Assembly: GCA_019420905.1 (NCBI GenBank)
Contig: JAHZGH010000006.1
Span: 95,820-159,819, forward strand
From: Succinivibrionaceae bacterium
GTDB lineage: Bacteria; Pseudomonadota; Gammaproteobacteria; Enterobacterales; Succinivibrionaceae
Direction of reading: 5' to 3'
DNA length: 64,000 bases
This document shows positions 25,387-35,353 of this stretch, one piece after another. Under the pieces are notes generated by a model that was given only the letters and a program-made list of their open reading frames with translations, was not told the origin of the DNA and made no database searches. Positions within the stretch are counted from its first letter, which is position 1. Each line of letters begins with the position of its first letter. The position numbers and the translations under genes are program-made.

Positions 25387-26757
25387 GTGGCTAGAGAGCA
25401 ATTTTCATCAAGACTGGGCTTTTTGCTGATTACGGCTGGTTGTGCTATTGGCTTGGGAAATGTCTGGCGTTTCCCTTATATTACAGGTCAATACGGCGGC
25501 GCAGTCTTCGTTTTAATTTATGTATGCTTTTTGCTTTTAGTAGGCTTGCCGATGCTGAGCATTGAGCTTGCTGTGGGTCGAGCTTCACGATCAAGCTTAG
25601 GACGTTCCTTTGAAGTTTTAACTCCAAATTTAAAATGGAAATATAACAAATATTGGATGATCCTGGGTAATTATGTATTGATGGCCTTTTACAGCTTAGT
25701 CACAGGATGGATGCTTTACTATATGCTTCTGGTTTTTTCAGGAGGATTAGGTGAAGGCATAGACCAGTCAAAAGCTGGAGAAATTTTTGGGACTATGCTC
25801 TCTAAGCCCACAACACAATTTATTTGTACATTAGTTGTAACGGTTGCAGCTTTTGCGATTTGTGCTTTTGGCGTACAAAAGGGAGTTGAGCGCATAACTA
25901 AGCCTTTAATGGTATTGTTATTTTTATTATTGATTTTTTTATCCTTGCGCTCTTTTGTTCTGCCAGGATTTAAAGACGGCATTAGCTATTATCTAATGCC
26001 TAATTTTGACAATATCGAAACCTCAGGTCTGATGACAACCTTGGCTGCAGCTATGGGACAAGCTTTTTTTACCTTAGGATTAGGTGTAGGCTCCATTCAG
26101 ATCTTCGGTTCATATATGAGCCGTAAATATAGTTTATTCTATGAATCAGCTATTATTACAACCCTAGATACTTTTGTTGCTTTATTAGCAGGCGTGGTTA
26201 TTTTCCCGGCATGTTTTAGCTATGGAATTGAGCCTGGCTCAGGACCTGGCCTTATTTTTGTAACCTTAGTATCGGTATTTTCTAATATGGAGCTTGGGTG
26301 GTTATGGGGAGGCCTGTTCTTCCTGTTTATGCTTTTTGCTGCCGTATCGACTTTAATTGCAGTTTTTGAAAATTTAATTGGCATCAGTATCGATATTTTT
26401 GAGTGCTCGCGTTTTAAAGCAGTTATAGTCAACTGCGCTGTAGTTCTGCTTTTGGGACTGCCGTGCATGTTTGGTTATAACCTTTTAAGTGACGTTCATC
26501 CTATGGGAGGAGAAAGCACCATCTTAGATACCTATGATTTTGTTTTGAGCCTTAACATTTTGCCATTAGGTGCAATGGTATATATACTTTATGTTACCTT
26601 AAAGCGCGGTTGGGGCTTTTTTAATTATGCTAAGGAATGCAATACAGGAAAGGGACTTAAATTACCATCATGGGCCTTGTGGTATTACCGTATAGTTCTT
26701 CCTGTCGTAGTTGTTGCACTCTTTGTGCAGGGATATATTGGCATGTTTGCCAAATAA
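25387..26757 (+). CDS. Sodium-dependent NSS-family transporter, copy 2
   Basis: 456 residues, starting at GTG with AGGG upstream. GCAIGLGNVWRFPYITGQYGGAVF and IELAVGRASRSS match copy 1. The protein is clearly a paralogue of its neighbours along its full length, diverging mostly in the loop after segment 3 (GGLGEGIDQSKAGE) and at the C-terminus (GYIGMFAK). A different amino acid preference is plausible but not readable. It is 16 bases from copy 3. Confidence 0.92.
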   Translation: MAREQFSSRLGFLLITAGCAIGLGNVWRFPYITGQYGGAVFVLIYVCFLLLVGLPMLSIELAVGRASRSSLGRSFEVLTPNLKWKYNKYWMILGNYVLMAFYSLVTGWMLYYMLLVFSGGLGEGIDQSKAGEIFGTMLSKPTTQFICTLVVTVAAFAICAFGVQKGVERITKPLMVLLFLLLIFLSLRSFVLPGFKDGISYYLMPNFDNIETSGLMTTLAAAMGQAFFTLGLGVGSIQIFGSYMSRKYSLFYESAIITTLDTFVALLAGVVIFPACFSYGIEPGSGPGLIFVTLVSVFSNMELGWLWGGLFFLFMLFAAVSTLIAVFENLIGISIDIFECSRFKAVIVNCAVVLLLGLPCMFGYNLLSDVHPMGGESTILDTYDFVLSLNILPLGAMVYILYVTLKRGWGFFNYAKECNTGKGLKLPSWALWYYRIVLPVVVVALFVQGYIGMFAK

Positions 26758-26773
26758 CTAGTGGAAATCAAAA

Positions 26774-28147
26774 ATGGATAATCGAGAACAATTTAAAACG
26801 CGTTTGGGCTTCTTATTGATAGCCGCAGGTTGCGCAATAGGTTTAGGTAATGTATGGCGCTTTCCATATATTACCGGTCAATATGGCGGAGCCATTTTTG
26901 TGCTTATTTATTTGGCATTCCTATTTGGCGTAGGCATCCCGCTTTTAACTATAGAGCTGGCTGTAGGCCGTGCCTCACGTCGTTCTATTGCCAGATGCTA
27001 TGAGGAGCTGCAAGCCCCTAAATCCCATTGGAACTGGAATAAGTTTTGGCAAATTCCTGGCAGCTATGTTCTGATGTCATTCTATGGTTTAATTACAGGC
27101 TGGATGCTTTATTATTGCGTTAAGTTTGCTTCAGGAGCCTTTGGTACTAACTTATCACAAGAGGCCGCCAGTGCTTATTTTTCCGATCTTTTGAAAGATC
27201 CTTTAGTCATGTTTGTCTGCATGTCAACCGTGGTATTGGTGTCCTTCATTGTTGTTGGAATGGGTATTGTTAGAGGCGTTGAGCGCTATACAAAGCCTTT
27301 GATGCTGCTGATGTTTGTCATTTTAATTTTCATGGCAGTTCGCTCAGTAACCTTGCCTGGATTTGTTGAGGGCATTTCTTATTATTTAAAGCCTGATTTA
27401 TCTCGCTTACAGGAAAACGGTTTCTCACAGGCTTTATGGGCTGCTATGGGACAGGCCTTCTTTACCCTAAGCGTAGGTCAGGGTTCTATTGAGATTTTTG
27501 GCACCTATATGTCTAAGCGGCATACGCTCCTGACAGAGTCTATTTATATTGCGATCTTAGATACTATGGTTGCTTTATTAGCTGGTTTTGTGATTTTTCC
27601 AGCTTGCTTTAGCTACGGCGTACAGCCGGATGCCGGCCCTAGCTTATTATTTGTAACTATGAATACCGTATTTACAAATATGACCTTTGGTGCGTTCTGG
27701 GGATCCATATTCTTTATGTTCATGCTGATTGCAGCAATGTCAACTTTAATAGCAGTATTTGAAAGCATTATTGCTATTTGCATGGAGCTGTTTAATATTT
27801 CGCGCACTAAGTCCGTGATTATTAACTTCTGCATTATCATGCTAATTGCGATTCCGCCGCTTTTAGGCTATAACGTTTTAGATTTTGTTCATCCTTTAGG
27901 CGGCAGCAGTACTATCTTAGATATGCAGGATTTTATTATTTCTAATAATATCTTGCCGTTAGGATCTCTGTTATTCGTGCTTTTTGTGACAGCTAAGACC
28001 GGTATGGGCTGGAAAAAATATGTTGCTGAGGTCAATACAGGCGATGGCGTTAAGTTAAATCCGGCTTTGTACTGGTATTTTAAATTTGTATTGCCGATAA
28101 TTATTGCAATCCTTTTAATCGTAGGCTATATAAATATTTTCGGATAA
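26774..28147 (+). CDS. Sodium-dependent NSS-family transporter, copy 3
   Basis: 457 residues. GCAIGLGNVWRFPYITGQYGGAIF and IELAVGRASRRS are conserved. The loop YEELQAPKSHWNWNKFWQIPGSYVLM differs from copies 1 and 2, which share a KYWMILGNYVLM form. The C-terminus GYINIFG is like copy 1. Last gene of the tandem set, followed by an inverted repeat. Confidence 0.92.
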   Translation: MDNREQFKTRLGFLLIAAGCAIGLGNVWRFPYITGQYGGAIFVLIYLAFLFGVGIPLLTIELAVGRASRRSIARCYEELQAPKSHWNWNKFWQIPGSYVLMSFYGLITGWMLYYCVKFASGAFGTNLSQEAASAYFSDLLKDPLVMFVCMSTVVLVSFIVVGMGIVRGVERYTKPLMLLMFVILIFMAVRSVTLPGFVEGISYYLKPDLSRLQENGFSQALWAAMGQAFFTLSVGQGSIEIFGTYMSKRHTLLTESIYIAILDTMVALLAGFVIFPACFSYGVQPDAGPSLLFVTMNTVFTNMTFGAFWGSIFFMFMLIAAMSTLIAVFESIIAICMELFNISRTKSVIINFCIIMLIAIPPLLGYNVLDFVHPLGGSSTILDMQDFIISNNILPLGSLLFVLFVTAKTGMGWKKYVAEVNTGDGVKLNPALYWYFKFVLPIIIAILLIVGYINIFG

Positions 28148-28158
28148 TCTAAATTATT

Positions 28159-28197
28159 AACCCCAGGCAGAATATTCTGTATATTCAAACTGGGGTT
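28159..28197 (+). terminator. Inverted repeat after the NSS cluster
   Basis: Eight-base-pair stem AACCCCAG / CTGGGGTT with a 23-base loop that includes the palindrome CAGAATATTCTG. No strong T run, so it is a weak candidate. Confidence 0.4.
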
Positions 28198-28378
28198 ATA
28201 TTCAAATTATTAAACAATCAGAGCAAATTTTTATTTTCAATCTCGCCTTTTGCGTTATACTTTTATCAATATTTAAACGCAGTCAATATTATCTATAACT
28301 GTGCCTCGATAAAATAAATACAGTATAAATTTTAGCTTAAGCTAATAGAGCCTTATTCTTTGCTGTCAGGTGCACTTC

Positions 28379-30400
28379 ATGTCCTTTTTTAAAAAATCTT
28401 TAATAATCTTATCATTATTAACTCCTCTGTATACACAGGCTGTAAGCATAAACCCAGATTCTGTAAGAATTTATGAAGCAAATCCTTTAGTTAAGGATTC
28501 TTCAGCTCTTATGCAAAAGCGTACGGCTTTTGTGCAAGCTAAGGACGCAATAAAAAAAGGCGATGTTGCTACAGCTTTAAGTCTGCAGAAAAAATACTTA
28601 AAAGATTATCCCTTATCAATATATATTGATTACTGGTATTTAGCTGAAGAGCCGAGCCTGTCAAAATATCCTAAAGTTAAAAAATTTATTAAGGCAAAGG
28701 TTCAGACTGAACTTGGTGAATATTTAAAAAATATTTATATAAATTACTTATCTTCTCTTGGTGAATATAAAAAGGTATTAGAGCTTTTAGACAATAAAAA
28801 GCCATATGCCGACAACGCTAATCTAAGCCGTAATGAGCTTAAGCGTCAATGTCGTTTTTATGAAGCTAGCTGGCAGACTTCTCGCGCAGGAGCTTCGGCG
28901 GTAGCCTTTGCTTCTTCTTTATATCAGAGAATGAATTCATATCCGGATGAATGCAGAGATTTAATGCTTTTATGGCAGCAAAAGGGATATTTAACCAATA
29001 AGATTGTCATGGAGAAGTTTGAGAAAGCTTATATTTCAAAACGATATAAAAATTTAACCATAAATTTGGCTGATTCTTTAAAGAATAGCAAGTTCGCCTC
29101 ACGCGTAAATACTCTTATGGATTTATATGATAATCCCAAAAGCATCTTAACGAGCATTCTTCCTAAAAATACAGAAGGCAGACGTGCTGCAGTTTTGGCA
29201 TTCAAACGCTATGCTTCTTTGAACCCTAATGAGGCTGCGGATAATTTTTCAAGATTTGTAAAGCTTTATAAGCCAAGCTCAGCTGAGAATCTTGAGATTA
29301 AGCAAATTATTGCATCTAATTTTCTAGGCAGATTGAGTACGCCTCAGCAAATATCCTGGGTCGATAAGAATCTCCCGGCCGTAGGGTGGACTGACAGTCT
29401 TAAAGAGATGCGTGCTCGCCGAGCTATCTGGTATTCAGAATGGGAAAATCTTTATGCCATTATCGACTATTTACCAGCAAATTTAAAAAAAGAAATCAAC
29501 TGGCAGTATTGGAAAGGCCGTGCGGCTATAGAAATAGGAAAAACCTCTCAAGGCAAGCGCATCTTAAATAAGGTTGCCAAAGACAGATCTTTTTTTGGTT
29601 TTCTTGCAGCTCAGGATTTAAACCTCAAGATGCCGTTTAACCATAAAAGATTATCTAAAAAAGCACATTTTCCTGAGACTGTAGCTAAAAATAAGGCTGT
29701 AAGACGCTTTTTTGAATTAAACGCCTTAGGAGATGCTAATGCTTCTCTTGAATGGCGAGAAATAGCAAAGACTGCAAGTGATGATGAAGCTTTGCTGATG
29801 GCAGATTGGGCCTTACGCAATGGGCATATAAATTATGCAATTTCAAGCATTGCTATAGGTAAGCGCTGGGATGCCTTGAGTTATCGCTTTCCAATAGCAT
29901 ATTTGGATTTGTATCGTAAATATTCCGAGGCGCAAAATGTTTCTTTGTCTTTTTTATATGGAATTTCTCGTCAGGAGAGCATGCTAAATCCAGTAGTTAA
30001 ATCTCCTGCCGGAGCTGTTGGGCTAATGCAGCTTATGCCGGCAACAGCTCGTCATGTTTCAAAGAAAAATAATTGGGATTATAAAGGTGTATCTGAATTA
30101 GTATATCCTGAGAACAATATTCGCTTGGGATCAGCCTATATAAGGGATATGCTGAATAAATTTGATAACAACCGCATTTTAGCGGCTGTTGCTTATAATG
30201 CCGGCCCTGGACGCGTTTTAAGATGGGCTTCTAAGGATGGCAAATTCCGTGACAGCGCAATGTATGTTGAAAATATCCCCTTTAATGAGACCCGTAAGTA
30301 TGTACAGAATGTATTGCTTTATGATGCTATCTACAACAAGCTGTTAACAGGAAAAGAAGGAGTGTTGCTTTCATCAAATGAGCTTGATTATAGCTATTAG
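28379..30400 (+). CDS. slt: Soluble lytic murein transglycosylase
   Basis: 673 residues with signal peptide MSFFKKSLIILSLLTPLYTQA, so periplasmic. A long alpha-helical superhelix (the ring of Slt70) precedes the C-terminal lysozyme-like domain: YGISRQESMLNPVVKSPAGAVG with catalytic Glu533, then GLMQLMPATAR, then NIRLGSAYIRDML and AVAYNAGPGRVLRW. It cleaves glycan strands to 1,6-anhydro-muramyl products in peptidoglycan recycling. GTG at 28370 opens the frame, but ATG 28379 with AGG seven bases ahead fits the signal peptide. Slightly longer than E. coli Slt70 (645 with its signal). Confidence 0.94.
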   Translation: MSFFKKSLIILSLLTPLYTQAVSINPDSVRIYEANPLVKDSSALMQKRTAFVQAKDAIKKGDVATALSLQKKYLKDYPLSIYIDYWYLAEEPSLSKYPKVKKFIKAKVQTELGEYLKNIYINYLSSLGEYKKVLELLDNKKPYADNANLSRNELKRQCRFYEASWQTSRAGASAVAFASSLYQRMNSYPDECRDLMLLWQQKGYLTNKIVMEKFEKAYISKRYKNLTINLADSLKNSKFASRVNTLMDLYDNPKSILTSILPKNTEGRRAAVLAFKRYASLNPNEAADNFSRFVKLYKPSSAENLEIKQIIASNFLGRLSTPQQISWVDKNLPAVGWTDSLKEMRARRAIWYSEWENLYAIIDYLPANLKKEINWQYWKGRAAIEIGKTSQGKRILNKVAKDRSFFGFLAAQDLNLKMPFNHKRLSKKAHFPETVAKNKAVRRFFELNALGDANASLEWREIAKTASDDEALLMADWALRNGHINYAISSIAIGKRWDALSYRFPIAYLDLYRKYSEAQNVSLSFLYGISRQESMLNPVVKSPAGAVGLMQLMPATARHVSKKNNWDYKGVSELVYPENNIRLGSAYIRDMLNKFDNNRILAAVAYNAGPGRVLRWASKDGKFRDSAMYVENIPFNETRKYVQNVLLYDAIYNKLLTGKEGVLLSSNELDYSY

Positions 30401-30484
30401 GATAGCATAGAAAAACATTTAATTAATTTTTTTAGTAAAATCAATTAAATGGTATGTATATCTTAAAATAATTAAAAAAAAGTA

Positions 30485-30512
30485 TTTACAATCTGCGAAG
30501 TTTTGATAAAAT
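30485..30512 (+). promoter_or_regulatory. tRNA-Leu promoter
   Basis: TTTACA at 30485-30490, a 16-base spacer and TAAAAT at 30507-30512, 20 bases before the tRNA. Confidence 0.6.
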
Positions 30513-30531
30513 AGTTCGCGTTCGATGGCAA

Positions 30532-30616
30532 GCCCAAGTGGTGAAATTGGTAGACACGCTACTTTGAGGGGGTAGTTCGTAACTGAGTGCGAGTTCGAGT
30601 CTCGCCTTGGGCACCA
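30532..30616 (+). tRNA. tRNA-Leu (anticodon GAG)
   Basis: 85 bases with encoded CCA and a long variable arm. Acceptor GCCCAAG / CTTGGGC pairs perfectly, and the anticodon loop TTGAGGG gives GAG. Confidence 0.95.
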
Positions 30617-30638
30617 TTGAGAATCCTACCTAAATAAC

Positions 30639-30662
30639 AGAGCCTTAAGGCTCTTTTTTTTT
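30639..30662 (+). terminator. Terminator of tRNA-Leu
   Basis: Stem AGAGCC / GGCTCT with TTAA loop and nine T. Confidence 0.9.
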
Positions 30663-30691
30663 ATCTAAATTATTTACGGCTTTGTATTAGA

Positions 30692-30720
30692 TTGAGCGTA
30701 AATTGCATATAAGCTAAAAT
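30692..30720 (+). promoter_or_regulatory. Probable prfC promoter
   Basis: TTGAGC at 30692-30697, a 17-base spacer and TAAAAT at 30715-30720, 59 bases before the prfC ATG. Confidence 0.6.
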
Positions 30721-30778
30721 AGTAATTTAAAAAAGTTATGCATAGCTACAGCTAGATAGAGTTTTCTCAGAGAATATA

Positions 30779-32371
30779 ATGGCAGATAAAAATTTTTTAA
30801 ATGAGATAGCTAAAAGACGTACCTTTGCTATCATTTCCCACCCTGACGCTGGTAAAACAACTATTACAGAAAAAGTTTTATTATTCGGATCTGTAATCCA
30901 AAGAGCTGGAGAGGTTAAAGGCCGCGGCTCTACTGGAGCTTTTGCCAAATCAGACTGGATGGATATGGAAAAAGAGCGCGGTATTTCTGTATCTACTTCG
31001 GTTATGCAGTTCCCATATAACGACTGCATGGTTAACCTGCTTGATACCCCGGGACATGAAGACTTTTCAGAGGATACTTATCGTGTTTTAACTGCGGTTG
31101 ATTCATGCTTGATGGTTATTGACGCTGCTAAGGGCGTTGAGGAGCGTACTCGCAAATTGATGGAAGTTACTCGTCTGCGCAGCACCCCTATTTTAACCTT
31201 CATGAATAAGCTTGATCGTGAAACTCGAGATCCTTTAGAGCTTTTAGATGAAGTCGAGCATGAGCTTAAGATTTCTTGTGCACCAATTACCTGGCCAATT
31301 GGTTCTGGTAAATCCTTCAAAGGTGTTTATCATTTATTAAGAGATGAGGTTGCCCTTTATCATTCTGGAGAAGGCTTCCATATTCAGGAAAAGCATATTG
31401 TTAAAGGTCTTGATAATCCTCAGTTAGATGAGATTTTAGGAGAGGATTTAAGCGCTCAGCTTCGCGATGAAATTGAATTGGTAAAAGGCGGTTCAAATCC
31501 TTTCTCTGAGGAAGAATTTTTACAAGGTAAGCAGACGCCAGTATTTTTTGGTACAGCTTTGGGCAATTTTGGCGTTGATTACATGCTAGATGGGCTTACA
31601 AGCTGGGCTCCAGCCCCTTTAAGCCGCGAGAGCGATGTGCGTACGGTTGAAGCAAATGAGGACAAGCTTACTGGATTTATTTTTAAAATTCAGGCTAATA
31701 TGGATCCTAAGCATCACGACCGCATTGCTTTTATGCGTATTGTTTCAGGCTCTTATAAGAAAGGCATGAAGCTTTTTAATGTTCGTTTAGGCCGAGAAAT
31801 GCTGATTTCAGATGCAGTAACATTTATGGCAGGCGAGCGCGAGCAGGCTCAATTAGCGGTTGCTGGAGATATTATCGGTTTGCATAATCATGGAACTATG
31901 CGTATTGGCGATACTTTTACCGAGGGTGAGAAAGTTCGTTTTACCGGTATCCCCAATTTCGCTCCTGAATTATTCCGCCGTATTCGCCTGCGTGATCCGT
32001 TAAAGCAAAAGCAGCTGCAAAAAGGCTTGATGCAGCTTTCAGAAGAGGGTGCAGTACAGCTTTTCAGACCAATTATCAATAACGATCTTATTGTAGGTGC
32101 AGTAGGCGTACTGCAGTTTGATGTAGTGGTATCGCGTTTAAAGCATGAATATAACGTTGATGCTATTTATGAAAACGTTAGCGTTACTACCGCACGCTGG
32201 TTAAGTGCAGAGGATCCTAAGGCTTTAGATGAAATGCGTGATCGTGTTCCGCAGGGGTTAGCATTAGACGGCGGTGATAATCTAACTTATCTGGCATCTT
32301 CGGGAGTTAACCTGTCCTTGACTATGGAACGCTATCCAAAGGTCACCTTCAGCGCTACGCGCGAGCATTAA
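30779..32371 (+). CDS. prfC: Peptide chain release factor 3
   Basis: 530 residues, as in E. coli (529). GTPase motifs: P-loop SHPDAGKTT (residues 20-28), the EKERGISVSTSV switch I region, DTPGHEDF, and NKLD. It removes RF1/RF2 from the ribosome after peptide release. It begins a run of tightly packed genes: yjjV starts one base after its stop. Length and motif order separate it from EF-G and from LepA. Confidence 0.97.
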   Translation: MADKNFLNEIAKRRTFAIISHPDAGKTTITEKVLLFGSVIQRAGEVKGRGSTGAFAKSDWMDMEKERGISVSTSVMQFPYNDCMVNLLDTPGHEDFSEDTYRVLTAVDSCLMVIDAAKGVEERTRKLMEVTRLRSTPILTFMNKLDRETRDPLELLDEVEHELKISCAPITWPIGSGKSFKGVYHLLRDEVALYHSGEGFHIQEKHIVKGLDNPQLDEILGEDLSAQLRDEIELVKGGSNPFSEEEFLQGKQTPVFFGTALGNFGVDYMLDGLTSWAPAPLSRESDVRTVEANEDKLTGFIFKIQANMDPKHHDRIAFMRIVSGSYKKGMKLFNVRLGREMLISDAVTFMAGEREQAQLAVAGDIIGLHNHGTMRIGDTFTEGEKVRFTGIPNFAPELFRRIRLRDPLKQKQLQKGLMQLSEEGAVQLFRPIINNDLIVGAVGVLQFDVVVSRLKHEYNVDAIYENVSVTTARWLSAEDPKALDEMRDRVPQGLALDGGDNLTYLASSGVNLSLTMERYPKVTFSATREH

Positions 32372-32372
32372 A

Positions 32373-33137
32373 ATGCGCCTTGATGCGCACGTGCATTTAA
32401 GTTTGTTCCCTGACCGGGAACAAATTTTAAAAAAGCTTTTGCAGGAGAAATGTTTGCCAATTGGGGTGAGCTGTGATTTTGCAGATGCCTATGTAAATAA
32501 AAATTTAGCAGCCAAAATTCCCTTTCCCTTTTTAGTCGGCATCCATCCTTGGCATGCAGGAGCAGACTTATTTTGCGAAGAAAAATTTTTAAGCCTTTTA
32601 AAAGAGCCTGCCTGTATCGGTATAGGCGAATGCGGTTTAGATGCTAATATCGATAGAAATATACAGATACCTGTTTTAAAAAAGCAGCTGGATCTTGCCT
32701 CAAAGCTAAATCTTCCCGTAAGCTTGCATGTTTATAAGCTTCATGGGGATATGATAAGCATTCTAAAATCGTATTCAGGCAGGCTTTCAGGGCTTATTCA
32801 CGGTTTTACTTCCTCAAAAGAAGTTGCTCGTGCTTATTTAGATTTAGGCTTTTATTTAAGCTTCGGCCGTCATTTTATTCAACAAAGATCCAAAATTCCC
32901 GAGCTTTTGAAATTTGTACCTCAAGACCGTATACTTTTGGAGTCAGATGCTGATTATAAGAACCGCAAATCCTATGATTTTGAGCTTGCAAATAAGCAAT
33001 ACGCTTTATTATCGTCACTTTTAAAGCTTAATTCTTCAGCAACAGAAGATTTGCTCTATGACAATCTCTGCACTTTATTTTTAGGGAAACAACATGATTT
33101 ACGTTTTTTTGGTGGGAAAGCAGAATATTTTAGATAA
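32373..33137 (+). CDS. yjjV: TatD-family metal-dependent hydrolase (YjjV-like)
   Basis: 254 residues with TatD motifs: DAHVHL at residues 4-9 (usually DTHCH), VGIHPWHA, GIGECGLD, LHVYKLH, LIHGFTSS, and LLESDADY (usually LLETDAP). The family is metal-dependent phosphoesterases/DNases of the amidohydrolase fold. Several positions are altered from consensus while the histidines and the last aspartate remain. In E. coli yjjV lies near prfC, supporting the name. It overlaps serB by 44 bases, so coupling is likely. Physiological role is uncertain. Confidence 0.82.
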   Translation: MRLDAHVHLSLFPDREQILKKLLQEKCLPIGVSCDFADAYVNKNLAAKIPFPFLVGIHPWHAGADLFCEEKFLSLLKEPACIGIGECGLDANIDRNIQIPVLKKQLDLASKLNLPVSLHVYKLHGDMISILKSYSGRLSGLIHGFTSSKEVARAYLDLGFYLSFGRHFIQQRSKIPELLKFVPQDRILLESDADYKNRKSYDFELANKQYALLSSLLKLNSSATEDLLYDNLCTLFLGKQHDLRFFGGKAEYFR

Positions 33138-33975
33138 TAGCGCAGAAGCTTTAGCTTGTGAGTGTTCTGCAGCTTTTAAGCTTTTAGGCACTCTTTATGA
33201 TTACGGCCATTACTGCGCTTTATATAGCTGTGAAGATCAGGCTTTAGAAGCTTTGCGGATTGTGAATTTAGAAGAAAAGTATGATTTTGATATTTTAGCT
33301 TTAAAAAGCATTCCTAATCTGAATAAGCCAGGTATTGCTGTTTTAGATATGGATATGACCTCAGTTCAAATTGAAGGCATTGATGAAATAGCGAGAGCCT
33401 TAAATGTATTTGATAAAGTTGCCGCAATTACCTCTAAGGCCATGCACGGAGGATTAGATTTTGCTTCTTCCTTAAGAGAAAGGGTAAGCATGCTGAAGGA
33501 CGGAAATGCCGATGTTATCTGCAAAGTTAAAGAAATTATGACAGAGACTGCTGGTCTTGATAATCTGATGGCTGTTACTGCTGAAAATAAATGGGCTAGA
33601 GGCATTTGCTCCGGAGGATTTGTGCAGCTTATTGAAGTTTTAGAGCGTAAATATAATCTTGAGATGGTATGCGCTAACTCTTTGGAAATAGCTGCAGGAA
33701 AATTTACGGGAAAGGTAGTCGGAGATATAGTTGATGCTGAGGCTAAGCGTAAGGGAGTTTTATCTCTGATGTCTGAATATCATGTCGATAAATCTCAAGT
33801 AATTGTTTTGGGTGATGGCGCAAATGATCTGCAGATGCTTTCTGAAGCTGGTGTCGGCATCGCTTATCATGCTAAGCCTAAGGTAAAAGCTCAGGCTCAA
33901 TGTGCATTGAATAAAAGCGATTTAAATGCGGTGGTTTTATTGTTGAAGCTTGCAGCTAAGACTATATATGCCTAA
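33094..33975 (+). CDS. serB: Phosphoserine phosphatase
   Basis: 293 residues. The HAD core starts VLDMDMTSVQIEGIDEIAR with catalytic Asp85 and Asp87, then CSGGFVQLIE and VLGDGANDLQMLSEAGVGIAYHAKPKVK, diagnostic of SerB. It makes the last step of serine synthesis, dephosphorylating O-phosphoserine. The N-terminal 80 residues stand in place of the regulatory domain but are shorter than in E. coli SerB (322 residues). The ATG at 33094 is inside yjjV; its GGGAAAC upstream gives only a modest ribosome site. It overlaps radA by 8 bases; serB-radA is the E. coli order. Confidence 0.93.
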   Translation: MIYVFLVGKQNILDNSAEALACECSAAFKLLGTLYDYGHYCALYSCEDQALEALRIVNLEEKYDFDILALKSIPNLNKPGIAVLDMDMTSVQIEGIDEIARALNVFDKVAAITSKAMHGGLDFASSLRERVSMLKDGNADVICKVKEIMTETAGLDNLMAVTAENKWARGICSGGFVQLIEVLERKYNLEMVCANSLEIAAGKFTGKVVGDIVDAEAKRKGVLSLMSEYHVDKSQVIVLGDGANDLQMLSEAGVGIAYHAKPKVKAQAQCALNKSDLNAVVLLLKLAAKTIYA

Positions 33976-35353
33976 AGTAAAAAGTATTTATATCTGTTCT
34001 AATTGCGGTGCTAAGTATTCGCGCTGGCAGGGTATTTGCTCAGAATGCGGAGAGGCTGGCACTATTAGCGAAACCTTTGACAGTCAGGCTCCGAATGCTG
34101 GGACATTAGCGGCAAATCGTGCCTTAGGCGGTTTTGCCGGAGCAAGCGGCTCAGGCATTCAATCTCTAAGTTCAGTGGATATACAAAGAGCCCCTAGGCT
34201 ATCGAGCGGTTATCAGGAATTTGATCGTGTTTTAGGCGGCGGCATTGTCAAAGGCTCGGTTGTCTTAATTGGCGGTTCGCCTGGAGCCGGTAAATCTACT
34301 CTGTTGCTGCAAACCGTATGCCGACTTTCAGATAAAGTAAAGGTTTTATATATAACCGGTGAGGAGTCTTTGCAGCAGGTGGCATTAAGAGCTGCACGAC
34401 TGCGATTGCCTACGCAAAAAGTAAGGGTAGCTGCAGAAACTTCCATTGATAATATATGCGCTTTGGCCATGCAGGAGCAGCCTCAGGTTTTAGTGGTTGA
34501 TTCAATTCAGGTAATGCACGTTGCTGGGATCGAATCAGCTCCTGGATCTGTAAGTCAGGTTCGTGAAGGAGCAGCTGCTTTAACTCAGTTTGCCAAGCGC
34601 ACAGGTATTGCCGTCTTTATGGTAGGACATGTCACAAAAGACGGCTCTCTTGCAGGACCTAAAATTCTTGAGCATTGCATTGATTGCTCGGTAATGCTTG
34701 AAACGGGTAATGATATGCGTTTTAGAACTTTACGCTGTCAAAAAAACCGTTTTGGTGCCGTTAACGAGCTGGGCGTCTTTGCAATGACAGATACAGGATT
34801 AACTGAGGTTAAAAATCCGTCTGCTATATTCCTAAATCGTCAAGAGCAGGTAGCGCCTGGCTCCTTGGCTATGGTTGTCTGGGAGGGAACACGTCCTTTA
34901 TTAGTGGAGCTGCAGGCCTTGGTAGACATATCATTATATGGCAATCCTCGCCGGCTATCTTTAGGTACAGATTCAGGGCGATTGGCGATGCTATTATCAG
35001 TTCTGCACCGACATGCAGAATTTAACTTGTCAGATCAGGACGTGTTTATAAATGTAGTAGGCGGCGTTAAGGTTGAAGATACTTCAGCAGATCTTCCCTT
35101 AGTTTTAGCGTTGATTTCTTCATTTAAAAATCAAACTATAGACAGGGGAACAGTAGCATTTGGAGAAATTGGCCTTACAGGAGAGGTCCGTCCTATAGCT
35201 CATGGTCAGGAACGCATCATTGAAGCTCAAAAACAAGGTTTTATCAGAGCAATAGTTCCATATGACAATCGCCCACGCCAAGTTTTACCTGGAATAGAGG
35301 TTATTGGCATTAGGCGTATCAGTGAGCTTTTTACTCTAAATTTAAGCTATTAG
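33968..35353 (+). CDS. radA: DNA repair protein RadA (Sms)
   Basis: 461 residues (E. coli 460). A C4 zinc finger is at Cys10-Cys13 and Cys24-Cys27. The RecA-like core has Walker A GGSPGAGKST near 102-111, the RadA-specific KNRFG motif (CQKNRFGAVNELG), and a C-terminal Lon-protease-like domain (GEIGLTGEVRPI). It drives branch migration in recombination and repair. A TTG at 33950 opens the frame, but MPKVKSIYICSNCG from ATG 33968 is the family start. It overlaps serB by 8 bases and rsd by 4 at the opposite end. Confidence 0.96.
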   Translation: MPKVKSIYICSNCGAKYSRWQGICSECGEAGTISETFDSQAPNAGTLAANRALGGFAGASGSGIQSLSSVDIQRAPRLSSGYQEFDRVLGGGIVKGSVVLIGGSPGAGKSTLLLQTVCRLSDKVKVLYITGEESLQQVALRAARLRLPTQKVRVAAETSIDNICALAMQEQPQVLVVDSIQVMHVAGIESAPGSVSQVREGAAALTQFAKRTGIAVFMVGHVTKDGSLAGPKILEHCIDCSVMLETGNDMRFRTLRCQKNRFGAVNELGVFAMTDTGLTEVKNPSAIFLNRQEQVAPGSLAMVVWEGTRPLLVELQALVDISLYGNPRRLSLGTDSGRLAMLLSVLHRHAEFNLSDQDVFINVVGGVKVEDTSADLPLVLALISSFKNQTIDRGTVAFGEIGLTGEVRPIAHGQERIIEAQKQGFIRAIVPYDNRPRQVLPGIEVIGIRRISELFTLNLSY

